NCBI GenBank assembly: GCA_009699025.1
Contig: WLOZ01000147.1
Span: 1-5,733 of the forward strand
Direction: 5' to 3'
From: Actinomycetota bacterium
GTDB lineage: Bacteria > Actinomycetota > Actinomycetes > S36-B12 > CAIYMF01
Length of the DNA stretch: 5,733 nucleotides
The position numbers and the translations under genes were made by a program. The notes beneath the pieces were generated by a model. That model made no database searches. It was not told where the DNA came from and worked only from the letters and a program-made list of their open reading frames with translations. Within the stretch, counting starts at the first letter, position 1; each line of letters begins with the position of its first letter. Shown here in pieces: positions 1-5,725 of this stretch.

Positions 1-1296
1 AATCTCGGGATGCAGCAGGAGAGCGTCCTCGATCTCACGCGGATAGATGTTGACGCCACCCGACAGGATCATGTCTGACTCTCGATCCACGATGTAGACG
101 AAGCCCTCGTCGTCCTTCGTCGCGAGATCCCCCACGCCCACCATGCCCCGTTGGTAGGCCGAGGCCGTTGCCTCCGGGAGGTTCAGGTAGCCGCCGAACA
201 GGTACGGGCTGCGAGAGAACAACCGGCCCACTTCTCCGGCGGGGACTTCATTCCCGTCGTCGCCGAGAATCTCCACGTGATTGAGCAAGAAGGGTTGGCC
301 GGCGCAGCGCACCTTGCGGCTCTGGTCGCTGGGCCGAAGGTTGGTGACAATTCCGGCCTCCGTGGAGCCGTAGAACTCATGCAGCTGAACCGCTGGCATC
401 TCTGAAAGGAGCGTCTCCTTCGTGCTCGTCGCCAAGGGAGCCGCGTTGGAGACAATCACTCGGAGCCTGTCACGGCATTGGCCCAGCACGTCGGCGGGCG
501 AGTCGGTCATCCGAGTCAGAATGGTGGGGACGGCGAAGGCGTTCGACGAGGGGTACTGCTGGGCGTTCCACGCCACCTCCTCCTCGTCAAAGTGACGCAT
601 CACCCGCAAGTGACCCCCGACGACCAGGGGAGTGAGGACGAAGACAAGTGGCCCACCATGATGCATAGGCGTGAACATCAAGGTGGTCTCGCCGTCAGAG
701 AACCCGTATTCAAGACACGCCATGGTCGCGGTGAGAACTCGCGAATCATGCGTAATGACGGCTCCCTTGGGCCGCCCGGTCGTTCCTGAGGTGTAGCCGA
801 TGTAGAAGGTGCCGATCTCAGTTGGCGCCTGCGACAGTACGCCGAGCCCTTGGGCGAGGATCCAGCCCTCAAATGCCGCCGAGTGCTTCAACTGTGGTTC
901 ACCACCCACCACAACGTCGCTCACCGCTGGCTCGTACCCGAACCGCTCTCGGATCTCGGCGACGACTCCTTCGAGCTCCTTGTCGTAGATGATCATGCCG
1001 ACGTTGGAGTTCTCCAGCAGGTAGGCCATCTCTGCCGGAGTGAGTCGGTATGAAATGTGGACCGCTGTCAGGCCGGCCAGAGCGATTCCGAAGATCACCT
1101 CGGCGTACTCGACACTGTTGTGAAGCAGAACCGCCACCCGATGTGACGAGCCCAGGCCCGACGACCTCAGTGCAGTGGCCACCGCTTCTGCCCGTCCGCT
1201 GTACTCGCTGTAGGTCAACGACCGGCTGGCGTCGCTGACCGCCAAGCGGTCTCCATAGCGGAGCCGAGCTGACTCGAGGAGGCTCGCGACATTCAT
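1..1296 (-). CDS. Acyl-CoA synthetase (AMP-forming), FadD-like; 3' end outside window
   Basis: An unbroken frame of 432 codons from ATG 1296 to base 1 with no stop, so the C-terminus lies outside the window. It encodes an ANL-superfamily ligase that would convert a carboxylic acid to its CoA thioester via an acyl-adenylate in the cytosol. Core motifs in order are: the N-terminal subdomain with LTYSEYSGRA at 27-36 and RVAVLLHNSVEY at 53-64; the P-loop YTSGTTGRPKGA at 168-179; the MFTPMHHGGPL segment near 207-217; FAVPTILTRM at 254-263; the adenine-binding FYGSTEAG at 308-315; GDL with D390 that binds ribose; and the hinge region DRESDMILSGGVNIYPREIE at 404-423. The C-terminal subdomain carrying the A10 catalytic lysine (PxxxxGK) is missing only because the window ends; family length is about 500-550. 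The usual GW before the A7 Asp is GM here. ATGA overlaps the amidohydrolase stop and no strong ribosome site is visible, so coupled translation is likely. The acyl substrate is unknown. Confidence 0.94.
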   Translation of the reverse strand, partial: MNVASLLESARLRYGDRLAVSDASRSLTYSEYSGRAEAVATALRSSGLGSSHRVAVLLHNSVEYAEVIFGIALAGLTAVHISYRLTPAEMAYLLENSNVGMIIYDKELEGVVAEIRERFGYEPAVSDVVVGGEPQLKHSAAFEGWILAQGLGVLSQAPTEIGTFYIGYTSGTTGRPKGAVITHDSRVLTATMACLEYGFSDGETTLMFTPMHHGGPLVFVLTPLVVGGHLRVMRHFDEEEVAWNAQQYPSSNAFAVPTILTRMTDSPADVLGQCRDRLRVIVSNAAPLATSTKETLLSEMPAVQLHEFYGSTEAGIVTNLRPSDQSRKVRCAGQPFLLNHVEILGDDGNEVPAGEVGRLFSRSPYLFGGYLNLPEATASAYQRGMVGVGDLATKDDEGFVYIVDRESDMILSGGVNIYPREIEDALLLHPEI

Positions 1297-2117
1297 GGCA
1301 GTGAGATCCCGAACACGCGGGCGGCGTTCGACGACAGGAAGGCCTCTTCGCCGTCAGCCGACAGGCCCAACTCAGACACCTGTCGTAGTGCGCCGGCCGG
1401 ATCAATCCACGGCCAGTCGGTGCCAAAAAGGCACTTGGACGCGCCCGGTCCCCTCAGGAAATCGACAAAGGCCGGCGGGTAGCGCCGAGGAAGATGAGCC
1501 GACGTCTCGATATAGACATTCGGATGCTTGAGGGCCATGGCGATCATCTCATCGGTCCAGGGCCAGCCGATGTGCCCGCCCACAATGACGAGATCAGGAA
1601 AGTCGAGTGCCACTCGATCGAGGTAAATGGGGCGACCGGGGTCACTGGGAAGAAGCGAGGCGGTATGCCCCACTTGAGTGACGACGGGAATGCCGTATTC
1701 GACACAGGCTGAGTACAACGGGTAGTACAAGCGGTCGTCGAAGGGCAGTCCGAAGGCGTAGGGAAGAACCTGCAACGAGCGGAATCCAAGCTCCTCCACA
1801 GACCTGCGGAGTTCAGCCACCGCAAGGGCTGGCGAACGTGGGTCGACACATGCTCGCCCCTGGAGGCGGTCAGGTGCGTGACTCACCCATTGAGCAACGT
1901 CGTCGTTGGAGATCGTGAAGGAGTCTTCGACCAATCCCGTGAGGATCGAGACTGCCACTCCCGAGGCATCCATCGACTCGAGGAACTCCTCCACGGTCGT
2001 CCCTGCCAGCATGTGCTCTCGGCGAAAGACCTTGAAGACATGTGCGAGGTGAGGGGGCCACTTTCTTGCGATCTCCGGCGGATTCGGCACCACCCACGTA
2101 TCGATGATTCGGCTCAC
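1293..2117 (-). CDS. Amidohydrolase family 2 (PF04909) protein, ACMSD/LigI-like, atypical metal site
   Basis: A 274-residue TIM-barrel hydrolase or decarboxylase of the PF04909 type (relatives include ACMSD, gamma-resorcylate decarboxylase and the pyrone lactonase LigI). Seen are the opening strand IID at 4-6, VTQVGHTA with H151, VIVGGHIGWPW with H182, and FGTDWPW with D234 near the end, then SSNAARVFG, the usual final helix that begins with a conserved Asn. The first metal motif, normally HxH just after the opening Asp, reads WVV here (W8, V10), so that metal ligand pair is absent. Sequences opening with IDxW do occur in actinobacterial members as far as I recall, so this may be a subfamily trait, not damage; the frame is intact. 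The start is GTG at 2117, which shares GTGA with the preceding stop and has AAGGTG 5 bases upstream; no ATG is near. The stop shares ATGA with the acyl-CoA synthetase start. It probably acts between ring or lactone opening and CoA activation, but the reaction is not established. Confidence 0.88.
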   Translation of the reverse strand: MSRIIDTWVVPNPPEIARKWPPHLAHVFKVFRREHMLAGTTVEEFLESMDASGVAVSILTGLVEDSFTISNDDVAQWVSHAPDRLQGRACVDPRSPALAVAELRRSVEELGFRSLQVLPYAFGLPFDDRLYYPLYSACVEYGIPVVTQVGHTASLLPSDPGRPIYLDRVALDFPDLVIVGGHIGWPWTDEMIAMALKHPNVYIETSAHLPRRYPPAFVDFLRGPGASKCLFGTDWPWIDPAGALRQVSELGLSADGEEAFLSSNAARVFGISLP

Positions 2118-2902
2118 GTGTACACCTTGGCTTCTTCCCAGAAGCCCTTTTTGAAGGTGTCAGGGTCGTGCGGGAAGAACCACTTGGCATCTTTGTCTTC
2201 CTGCAGATTCGCCAGCTTGCGACGACTCTTGACGTAGTCCGAGGCGAACCAACAGATGCCCGGCATCATCATCTCGTCGGTCATCTCGTGAGTCCACATA
2301 GCATCGCCAGACACGATGACGGGCCCGGTGTCCTTCAGGTTCAGCAGGACCGATGAGTGACCTGGAGTGTGGCCAGGAGTCTTCATGATCTTGATGCTGC
2401 CGTCCTCAAAGAGGTCAAGGTCGCCGTTAATCGTCTGGAAGTTGAGCACGCCGATGCCGATTTGGTCGACCGGGTACTCACGAACCATCGTGGGGATGTC
2501 GGGGCCGAGCGCGTAGTCGAATTCGTCCTGCTGGGCGATGAAGGTTGCCTGCGGCACATCAAGGTTTCCACCCGCGTGATCTCCATGCAGGTGGGTGTGC
2601 ACGACGTACCTCACATCGGCGGGCACTAGCCCGATCTTCGCGAGCTGTGCAGAGATCTCCTGCCCGCTATGCATGATCGGGACTCCGAGCCGTTCCTCGC
2701 CGGTGCCCCATGCCGTGTCCGCGTCTGTGATGACTTCCTTGCACATGCCTGTGTCGATCAGCACCACTCCCTCGGGGTGCTTCACAACCGACCATGTCAC
2801 TGTGATGCGCGTGGTGACGCCACAGCCAACTCCCACGGTCATGACTGATTGGTCGAGAACGAACTCTGCCGACAGAAATGGGTGGAACTCGAGTCCAGAC
2901 AT
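2114..2902 (-). CDS. Metallo-beta-lactamase-fold hydrolase, N-acyl-homoserine-lactonase-like
   Basis: A 262-residue cytosolic hydrolase of the MBL fold, closest in layout to AHL lactonases such as AiiA/AttM. The dinuclear metal site is complete: HTHLHGDH at 102-109 (H104, H106, D108, H109), TPGHTPGH with H182, the bridging Asp of SGDAMW at D200, and the last ligand H245 in FFPHDPDT. The N-terminal strand VVLIDTGM at 46-53 is also typical. In AiiA a Tyr three residues after the bridging Asp helps bind and protonate the lactone; here that position is W203, so the natural substrate may not be an acyl-homoserine lactone. Opening of another lactone, an ester or a thioester is equally possible. There is no export signal. 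ATG 2902 follows AAAGGTGA by 6 bases, a strong ribosome site formed by the end of the preceding gene. The stop overlaps the amidohydrolase start by 4 bases. The fold and hydrolase class are secure, the substrate is not. Confidence 0.9.
   Translation of the reverse strand: MSGLEFHPFLSAEFVLDQSVMTVGVGCGVTTRITVTWSVVKHPEGVVLIDTGMCKEVITDADTAWGTGEERLGVPIMHSGQEISAQLAKIGLVPADVRYVVHTHLHGDHAGGNLDVPQATFIAQQDEFDYALGPDIPTMVREYPVDQIGIGVLNFQTINGDLDLFEDGSIKIMKTPGHTPGHSSVLLNLKDTGPVIVSGDAMWTHEMTDEMMMPGICWFASDYVKSRRKLANLQEDKDAKWFFPHDPDTFKKGFWEEAKVYT
2123..2128 (-). promoter_or_regulatory. Ribosome binding site deciding the GTG start of the amidohydrolase
   Basis: AAGGTG sits 5 bases before GTG 2117, within the last codons of the lactonase-like gene. 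Together with the GTGA stop/start overlap and the immediate start of the conserved IID strand, it supports GTG as the true start. Confidence 0.65.
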
Positions 2903-2908
2903 GTCACA

Positions 2909-2916
2909 TCACCTTT
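2909..2916 (-). promoter_or_regulatory. Ribosome binding site of the lactonase-like gene
   Basis: AAAGGTGA, ending with the stop codon of the DUF4286-like gene, lies 6 bases before ATG 2902. It is among the best-matched ribosome sites in the window and fixes this start. Confidence 0.7.
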
Positions 2917-3241
2917 CGAAGGGGACATAGAGGCCCACGTGGCCATTGCTCAATGCGGGGCCCCAGCGGTTGAAGTCGGCGCTTGACGCGCGACGGTAGT
3001 CGGTATCCCAGCCCGCCTCGAAGTCCGACTGACTGCTCACCTGGTACAGGTTGAGGTACTTGGGACCGAACGTGTTGTCGTACTCACCGGCTCGTACCAA
3101 CCGCGTCACTGAACGAAACCCACCGATGCCTAGGGCATCGGGAATATGCACCGTGTCGTACCACTGATTGAACTCAGTATCGGCGTCGGCAGTCACGTCA
3201 AAGCCCGCGACAAAGAACGGGTCTTGAGAACTCATATCCAT
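2909..3241 (-). CDS. Small dimeric alpha/beta-barrel protein, DUF4286-like
   Basis: A 110-residue soluble protein with no signal peptide or membrane segment. The pattern FFVAGFDV at 9-16, then FNQWYDTVHIPDALGIGGF at 24-42, then KYLNLYQVSS at 61-70 is typical of small ferredoxin-like dimeric alpha/beta-barrel proteins (the DUF4286/EthD/ABM-type fold). In these a WY..-HIP helix segment follows the first strand and the KYL-LY strand lies in the core. Such proteins often sit in actinobacterial catabolic operons; the biochemical role is generally unknown, with binding or rearrangement of a pathway intermediate a reasonable guess. The start is taken at 3241, where TGATG joins the ATPase stop to this ATG and AAGGTGAG lies about 4-7 bases upstream. 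A second ATG two codons later (3235) is possible. A longer open frame running up to 3397 only adds residues overlapping the ATPase gene. The lactonase-like gene follows after 6 bases. The gene is firm; the family assignment is from pattern memory. Confidence 0.8.
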   Translation of the reverse strand: MDMSSQDPFFVAGFDVTADADTEFNQWYDTVHIPDALGIGGFRSVTRLVRAGEYDNTFGPKYLNLYQVSSQSDFEAGWDTDYRRASSADFNRWGPALSNGHVGLYVPFER

Positions 3242-4728
3242 CAACTCACCTTCTCGTGGCTGGTGATTCCGTGAATGATTCGTCGCTCTGTCACTTCGGC
3301 GCCTGTCAGCTCCTGGACCAGTTGACCCGATCGGAAAATCAACACCCGATTGCACAGCAGGGCCAGTTCCTCCGGCTCGGACGAGCCAACGACGCACGAG
3401 CGGCCCGACGCCACGAGCCCCTTGAGCAGGTCGTGAATGGCTGCACGTGCGGCAACGTCGACACCCAGCGTCGGATCCTCGAGCACGATCGTGTCTGCGC
3501 CTGTCATCAGCAGTCGTCCGATCAGACCCCTCTGCTGGTTGCCGCCGCTGAGCGAGGACATCATTCGGTCCAAGAGGGGAGCCACCTGCACCGCGTCAGC
3601 CACGGGTGCAGCGGCACGACGCTCCTGTCGCTGCCGCAAGAAGCCGGCCCGAGACATTGTCGGCAATGCCGATAGCACGATGTTTCTCGTCACCGTCTGA
3701 TCGAGGATTGCCGAATCGCTGCGGCTTGGGGGTAGGTACGCCACCCCCGCGCTAATCGCCCCCTCGGGTGACCGAATGGAGCGTCCACCAGCCACTACTA
3801 CTCCCTTGGCCGGCCGACCGACTCCGGTGATCGCCTGGAAGGCGGCCTCGACACCCGAACTGGGCAGTCCTGCGAGGCCTAGCAACTCACCCCTATAGAC
3901 GGTGAACGAAGCCGTGCCATGCTGCAAGGGCAGGCCCTCGACCACAATCAATGGGTCGCTCAGGTCAGGCGTAGGGGGGACCGGACGAGACTCGCCCGCA
4001 AGGCCACTGGCCAAGTGCTCCACCATGGCGGCAACCGTGAGATCGGTGCCTTCAATTCGGTCAATGATGGATCCGTCTCGCATCACGCTGACCGTGTCGC
4101 AGGTACGTTCGACCTCGCTCAGTCTGTGCGAGATGAACAGGAGCGCGAGCCCCTCGTCGCAGAGCGTGCGCATCAAGGAACACAACACGTCGGCCTGCTC
4201 TTGACTCATTCCTGCTGTGGGCTCATCCAACAGCAGAACCCGTGCCTCCCGATAGAGAGCTTGGGCGATGAGGGCCGCACGAGCTTGCGAGGGCGTCAAG
4301 GCCTCCACTGGCATGTCCGGGTCGAGCGGCAACTTGATCCGAGCGAGGCACTCCTGAGCGGATGATCGCTCGACCTTCCGCCGAACAAATCCAAGGCGAT
4401 TCGGCTCCCAACCAAGCGCTACGAACTGTCCGAGGCTCATGCCGGCCGGAACGGCGAGTTCCTGGGGGACGGCCACGACCCCCATGTCAACTGCCTGGCG
4501 AGCGTTTCGGAAACTGACCGGCGACTCATTGAGCAGGATCTCACCGGCATCGGACGAAATCCGGCCAGTGAGGCAGCCGACGAGAGTGCTCTTGCCCGCG
4601 CCGTTGGGGCCGATCAGGCCCGTGCAATAGCCAGGTCGAATCTCAATGTCGCCCTCTCGGAGCGCCCGGATTCCCCCGTATGACTTGGTCAGTCCCACGG
4701 CTCTTACGTGCACGCTGTCAGTGATCAT
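3241..4728 (-). CDS. ABC transporter ATP-binding protein with two fused ATPase domains, RbsA-like
   Basis: A 495-residue cytoplasmic ATPase that would energise the permease encoded just upstream. Domain 1 (about 6-245) has Walker A GPNGAGKST at 40-48, a Q-loop PQE at 88-90, an unusual signature LTPSQ at 144-148, Walker B plus catalytic Glu VLLLDEP at 164-170 and the switch His at 201. Domain 2 (about 260-490) lacks a real Walker A (GLPSSGVEA at 287-295, no GKS/T), has a perfect signature LSGGNQQ at 393-399, a swapped Walker B LEDPT at 416-420, and SSEPEE instead of a switch His. A degenerate second domain is usual for RbsA-type proteins, as is the roughly 500-residue length. The frame stays open far upstream of 4728, but that part overlaps the permease in another frame and has no family resemblance; ATG 4728 puts the first strand (VHVRAVGLTKSYGG) right after the start. 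It overlaps the next gene by one base. The family is certain, the cargo unknown. Confidence 0.93.
   Translation of the reverse strand: MITDSVHVRAVGLTKSYGGIRALREGDIEIRPGYCTGLIGPNGAGKSTLVGCLTGRISSDAGEILLNESPVSFRNARQAVDMGVVAVPQELAVPAGMSLGQFVALGWEPNRLGFVRRKVERSSAQECLARIKLPLDPDMPVEALTPSQARAALIAQALYREARVLLLDEPTAGMSQEQADVLCSLMRTLCDEGLALLFISHRLSEVERTCDTVSVMRDGSIIDRIEGTDLTVAAMVEHLASGLAGESRPVPPTPDLSDPLIVVEGLPLQHGTASFTVYRGELLGLAGLPSSGVEAAFQAITGVGRPAKGVVVAGGRSIRSPEGAISAGVAYLPPSRSDSAILDQTVTRNIVLSALPTMSRAGFLRQRQERRAAAPVADAVQVAPLLDRMMSSLSGGNQQRGLIGRLLMTGADTIVLEDPTLGVDVAARAAIHDLLKGLVASGRSCVVGSSEPEELALLCNRVLIFRSGQLVQELTGAEVTERRIIHGITSHEKVS
3245..3252 (-). promoter_or_regulatory. Ribosome binding site of the DUF4286-like gene
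   Basis: AAGGTGAG lies inside the last codons of the ATPase gene, 3 bases before the ATG in TGATG. This well-formed site supports ATG 3241 over the second ATG at 3235 and over the longer upstream frame. Confidence 0.65.
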
Positions 4729-4730
4729 CG

Positions 4731-4736
4731 CCCCTA
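4731..4736 (-). promoter_or_regulatory. Short-spaced ribosome site fused to the permease stop codon (TAGGGG)
   Basis: The permease stop TAG runs into GGGG, leaving only 2 bases before the ATPase ATG at 4728. This spacing is shorter than usual, so ATPase translation probably depends on ribosomes arriving from the permease gene. No better-placed start is visible; the next candidate, GTG at codon 6, is too far from the G-run to fit better. Confidence 0.5.
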
Positions 4737-5714
4737 CCGGAACTGCCGTGCAAGAAGGACGGCAGCGGCAAGTACGACACCTTGAACCAGCAGAACGACC
4801 CACCCTGGTTGACCAAGCATCGTGATTCCGTTTTGGAGCACTCCGATGTAGACGACACCGACAAACGTGGGCACTGCGCCGAAGCGACCGCGCCCGATGA
4901 CCGCGGCGCCCAAGAACGCTGCTGCATAGGGAGAAAGGAGCAGCCCCGCCGCGCTGTTGGGGAAGTACTGGGAAGCCTTGGCCATCAGGATGACGCCACC
5001 CAAGCCAGCGATGCCTCCCATGATGACGAACGCCATCATTCGGGAGCGTGCGACAGCGAGTCCGGCAAGATCGGCCGCCCGCCGATTGGACCCAATGGCC
5101 TGCACGCGGCGCCCGTAGGTGGTGAATCTCATCAGCACGAAGACGCCCACGGTGACGATGACCGCCACCCAGAGGCCCGTGCTGAAGCCCAGGATCTTTC
5201 CCTGCCCCAGCGAGATCAGCGATTCGGGGAGTCCGTAGATGACCTTGTCGTTGCTGATGAAACGCTCGATGCCCAGCGCGATGGAGCCGATCGCAAGTGT
5301 GATGATGAAGGCGGGGGCTCGGCCGTAGGCGACGGACGCACCGTTCCCCAGGCCCACAAGTATCCCGACCCCAATTGCCGCGGCCACGCCCAACCACACT
5401 GGCCAGCCCCATTGCACGACCGCCAAGACTGCGACGGCTCCCGAAAGCCCCGTAGTTGCAGCAAAGGAGAGGTCAAACTCGCCGATAGCGAGAACGACTG
5501 TGAGTCCGGCTCCAAGAATGAGAAGGACTGTGACGGAGTCCAGGATCCCCTGAACGTTGGCCCACGTAGGAAAGGCATCCGGCCGCAAAGCGGCGAAGAC
5601 GACGAGGGTAATGAGCATGACGGCGAGTCCGCCAAGCGTTGCCAGAGCTCCTCGAACGCTAGTGCCGCTCAACCTGCGACGAGGGCCCACGGGGGCCTCC
5701 AGGCTTGATGACAT
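4734..5714 (-). CDS. ABC transporter permease, RbsC/XylH-like (BPD_transp_2 family)
   Basis: A 326-residue polytopic membrane protein, probably the channel subunit of a sugar-type (CUT2-like) importer acting as a homodimer in the cytoplasmic membrane. After a short basic cytosolic tail (PRRR at 11-14) there are about 8-10 hydrophobic segments, roughly at 24-44, 59-78, 84-101, 105-126, 131-150, 180-196, 223-245, 262-276, 280-299 and 304-322. Family hallmarks seen are GEFDLS at 78-83 (the GGIDLS position of RbsC relatives), the cytoplasmic coupling-loop motif GRRVQAIGSNRRAADLAG at 201-218, and the Gly-rich C-terminal part LGAAVIGRGRFGA. Length is normal for the family. The ATG at 5714 is the only possible start at this end, because TAG lies in frame 9 bases upstream (5726-5724). 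The ATPase gene follows after 5 bases, so the two are surely partners. The substrate is not readable; CUT2 relatives carry sugars, polyols or AI-2, but the neighbouring enzymes suggest a lactone or carboxylic acid. The family call is firm. Confidence 0.93.
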   Translation of the reverse strand: MSSSLEAPVGPRRRLSGTSVRGALATLGGLAVMLITLVVFAALRPDAFPTWANVQGILDSVTVLLILGAGLTVVLAIGEFDLSFAATTGLSGAVAVLAVVQWGWPVWLGVAAAIGVGILVGLGNGASVAYGRAPAFIITLAIGSIALGIERFISNDKVIYGLPESLISLGQGKILGFSTGLWVAVIVTVGVFVLMRFTTYGRRVQAIGSNRRAADLAGLAVARSRMMAFVIMGGIAGLGGVILMAKASQYFPNSAAGLLLSPYAAAFLGAAVIGRGRFGAVPTFVGVVYIGVLQNGITMLGQPGWVVLLVQGVVLAAAVLLARQFR

Positions 5715-5720
5715 CCACGA

Positions 5721-5725
5721 CCCCT
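5721..5725 (-). promoter_or_regulatory. Ribosome binding site of the permease gene
   Basis: AGGGG sits 6 bases before ATG 5714. The overlapping TAG at 5726-5724 closes the permease frame upstream and so fixes the start. The TAG may also be the stop codon of a gene that enters from the right, ending in Asp-Arg, but only two codons of it would be visible. Confidence 0.6.

Larger units (their letters stand above)
1..5714 (-). other. Six-gene transport and catabolism operon (partial at both ends)
   Basis: Six genes run in the same direction with junctions of +5, -1, +6, -4 and -4 bases, so there is no room for internal promoters or terminators outside coding sequence. Transporter genes come first and enzymes after. 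The promoter, and probably a substrate-binding protein and regulator, would be to the right of base 5733, and at least the end of the acyl-CoA synthetase to the left of base 1. The operon call is an inference from spacing and shared theme, not from seeing a promoter. Confidence 0.8.

Noticed and set aside
899..1426. Minus-strand open frame of 175 codons across the synthetase start
   Set aside because: Arg/Ser-rich with no family pattern, and it overlaps the amidohydrolase end and the synthetase beginning, both of which have conserved motifs.
2595..2930. Plus-strand open frame of 111 codons opposite the lactonase-like gene
   Set aside because: No motif and a Thr/Ser-rich shadow composition; the opposite strand encodes a complete MBL active site.
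3242..3397. Longer start for the DUF4286-like protein at 3397
   Set aside because: The extra 52 residues are Arg/Gly-rich and lie inside the ATPase gene; a good ribosome site and TGATG overlap point to 3241.
4729..5412. Upstream extension of the ATPase frame, giving a 723-residue open frame
   Set aside because: The added part overlaps the permease on the same strand in another frame, is Arg/His/Cys-rich without any domain pattern, and the ATPase domain begins right after ATG 4728.
4782..5708. Plus-strand open frame of 308 codons opposite the permease
   Set aside because: Composition is charged and low-complexity with many Asp, Gly and His residues and no recognisable motif; it is a mirror of the permease codons in GC-rich DNA. 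The permease has clear family motifs and membrane segments.
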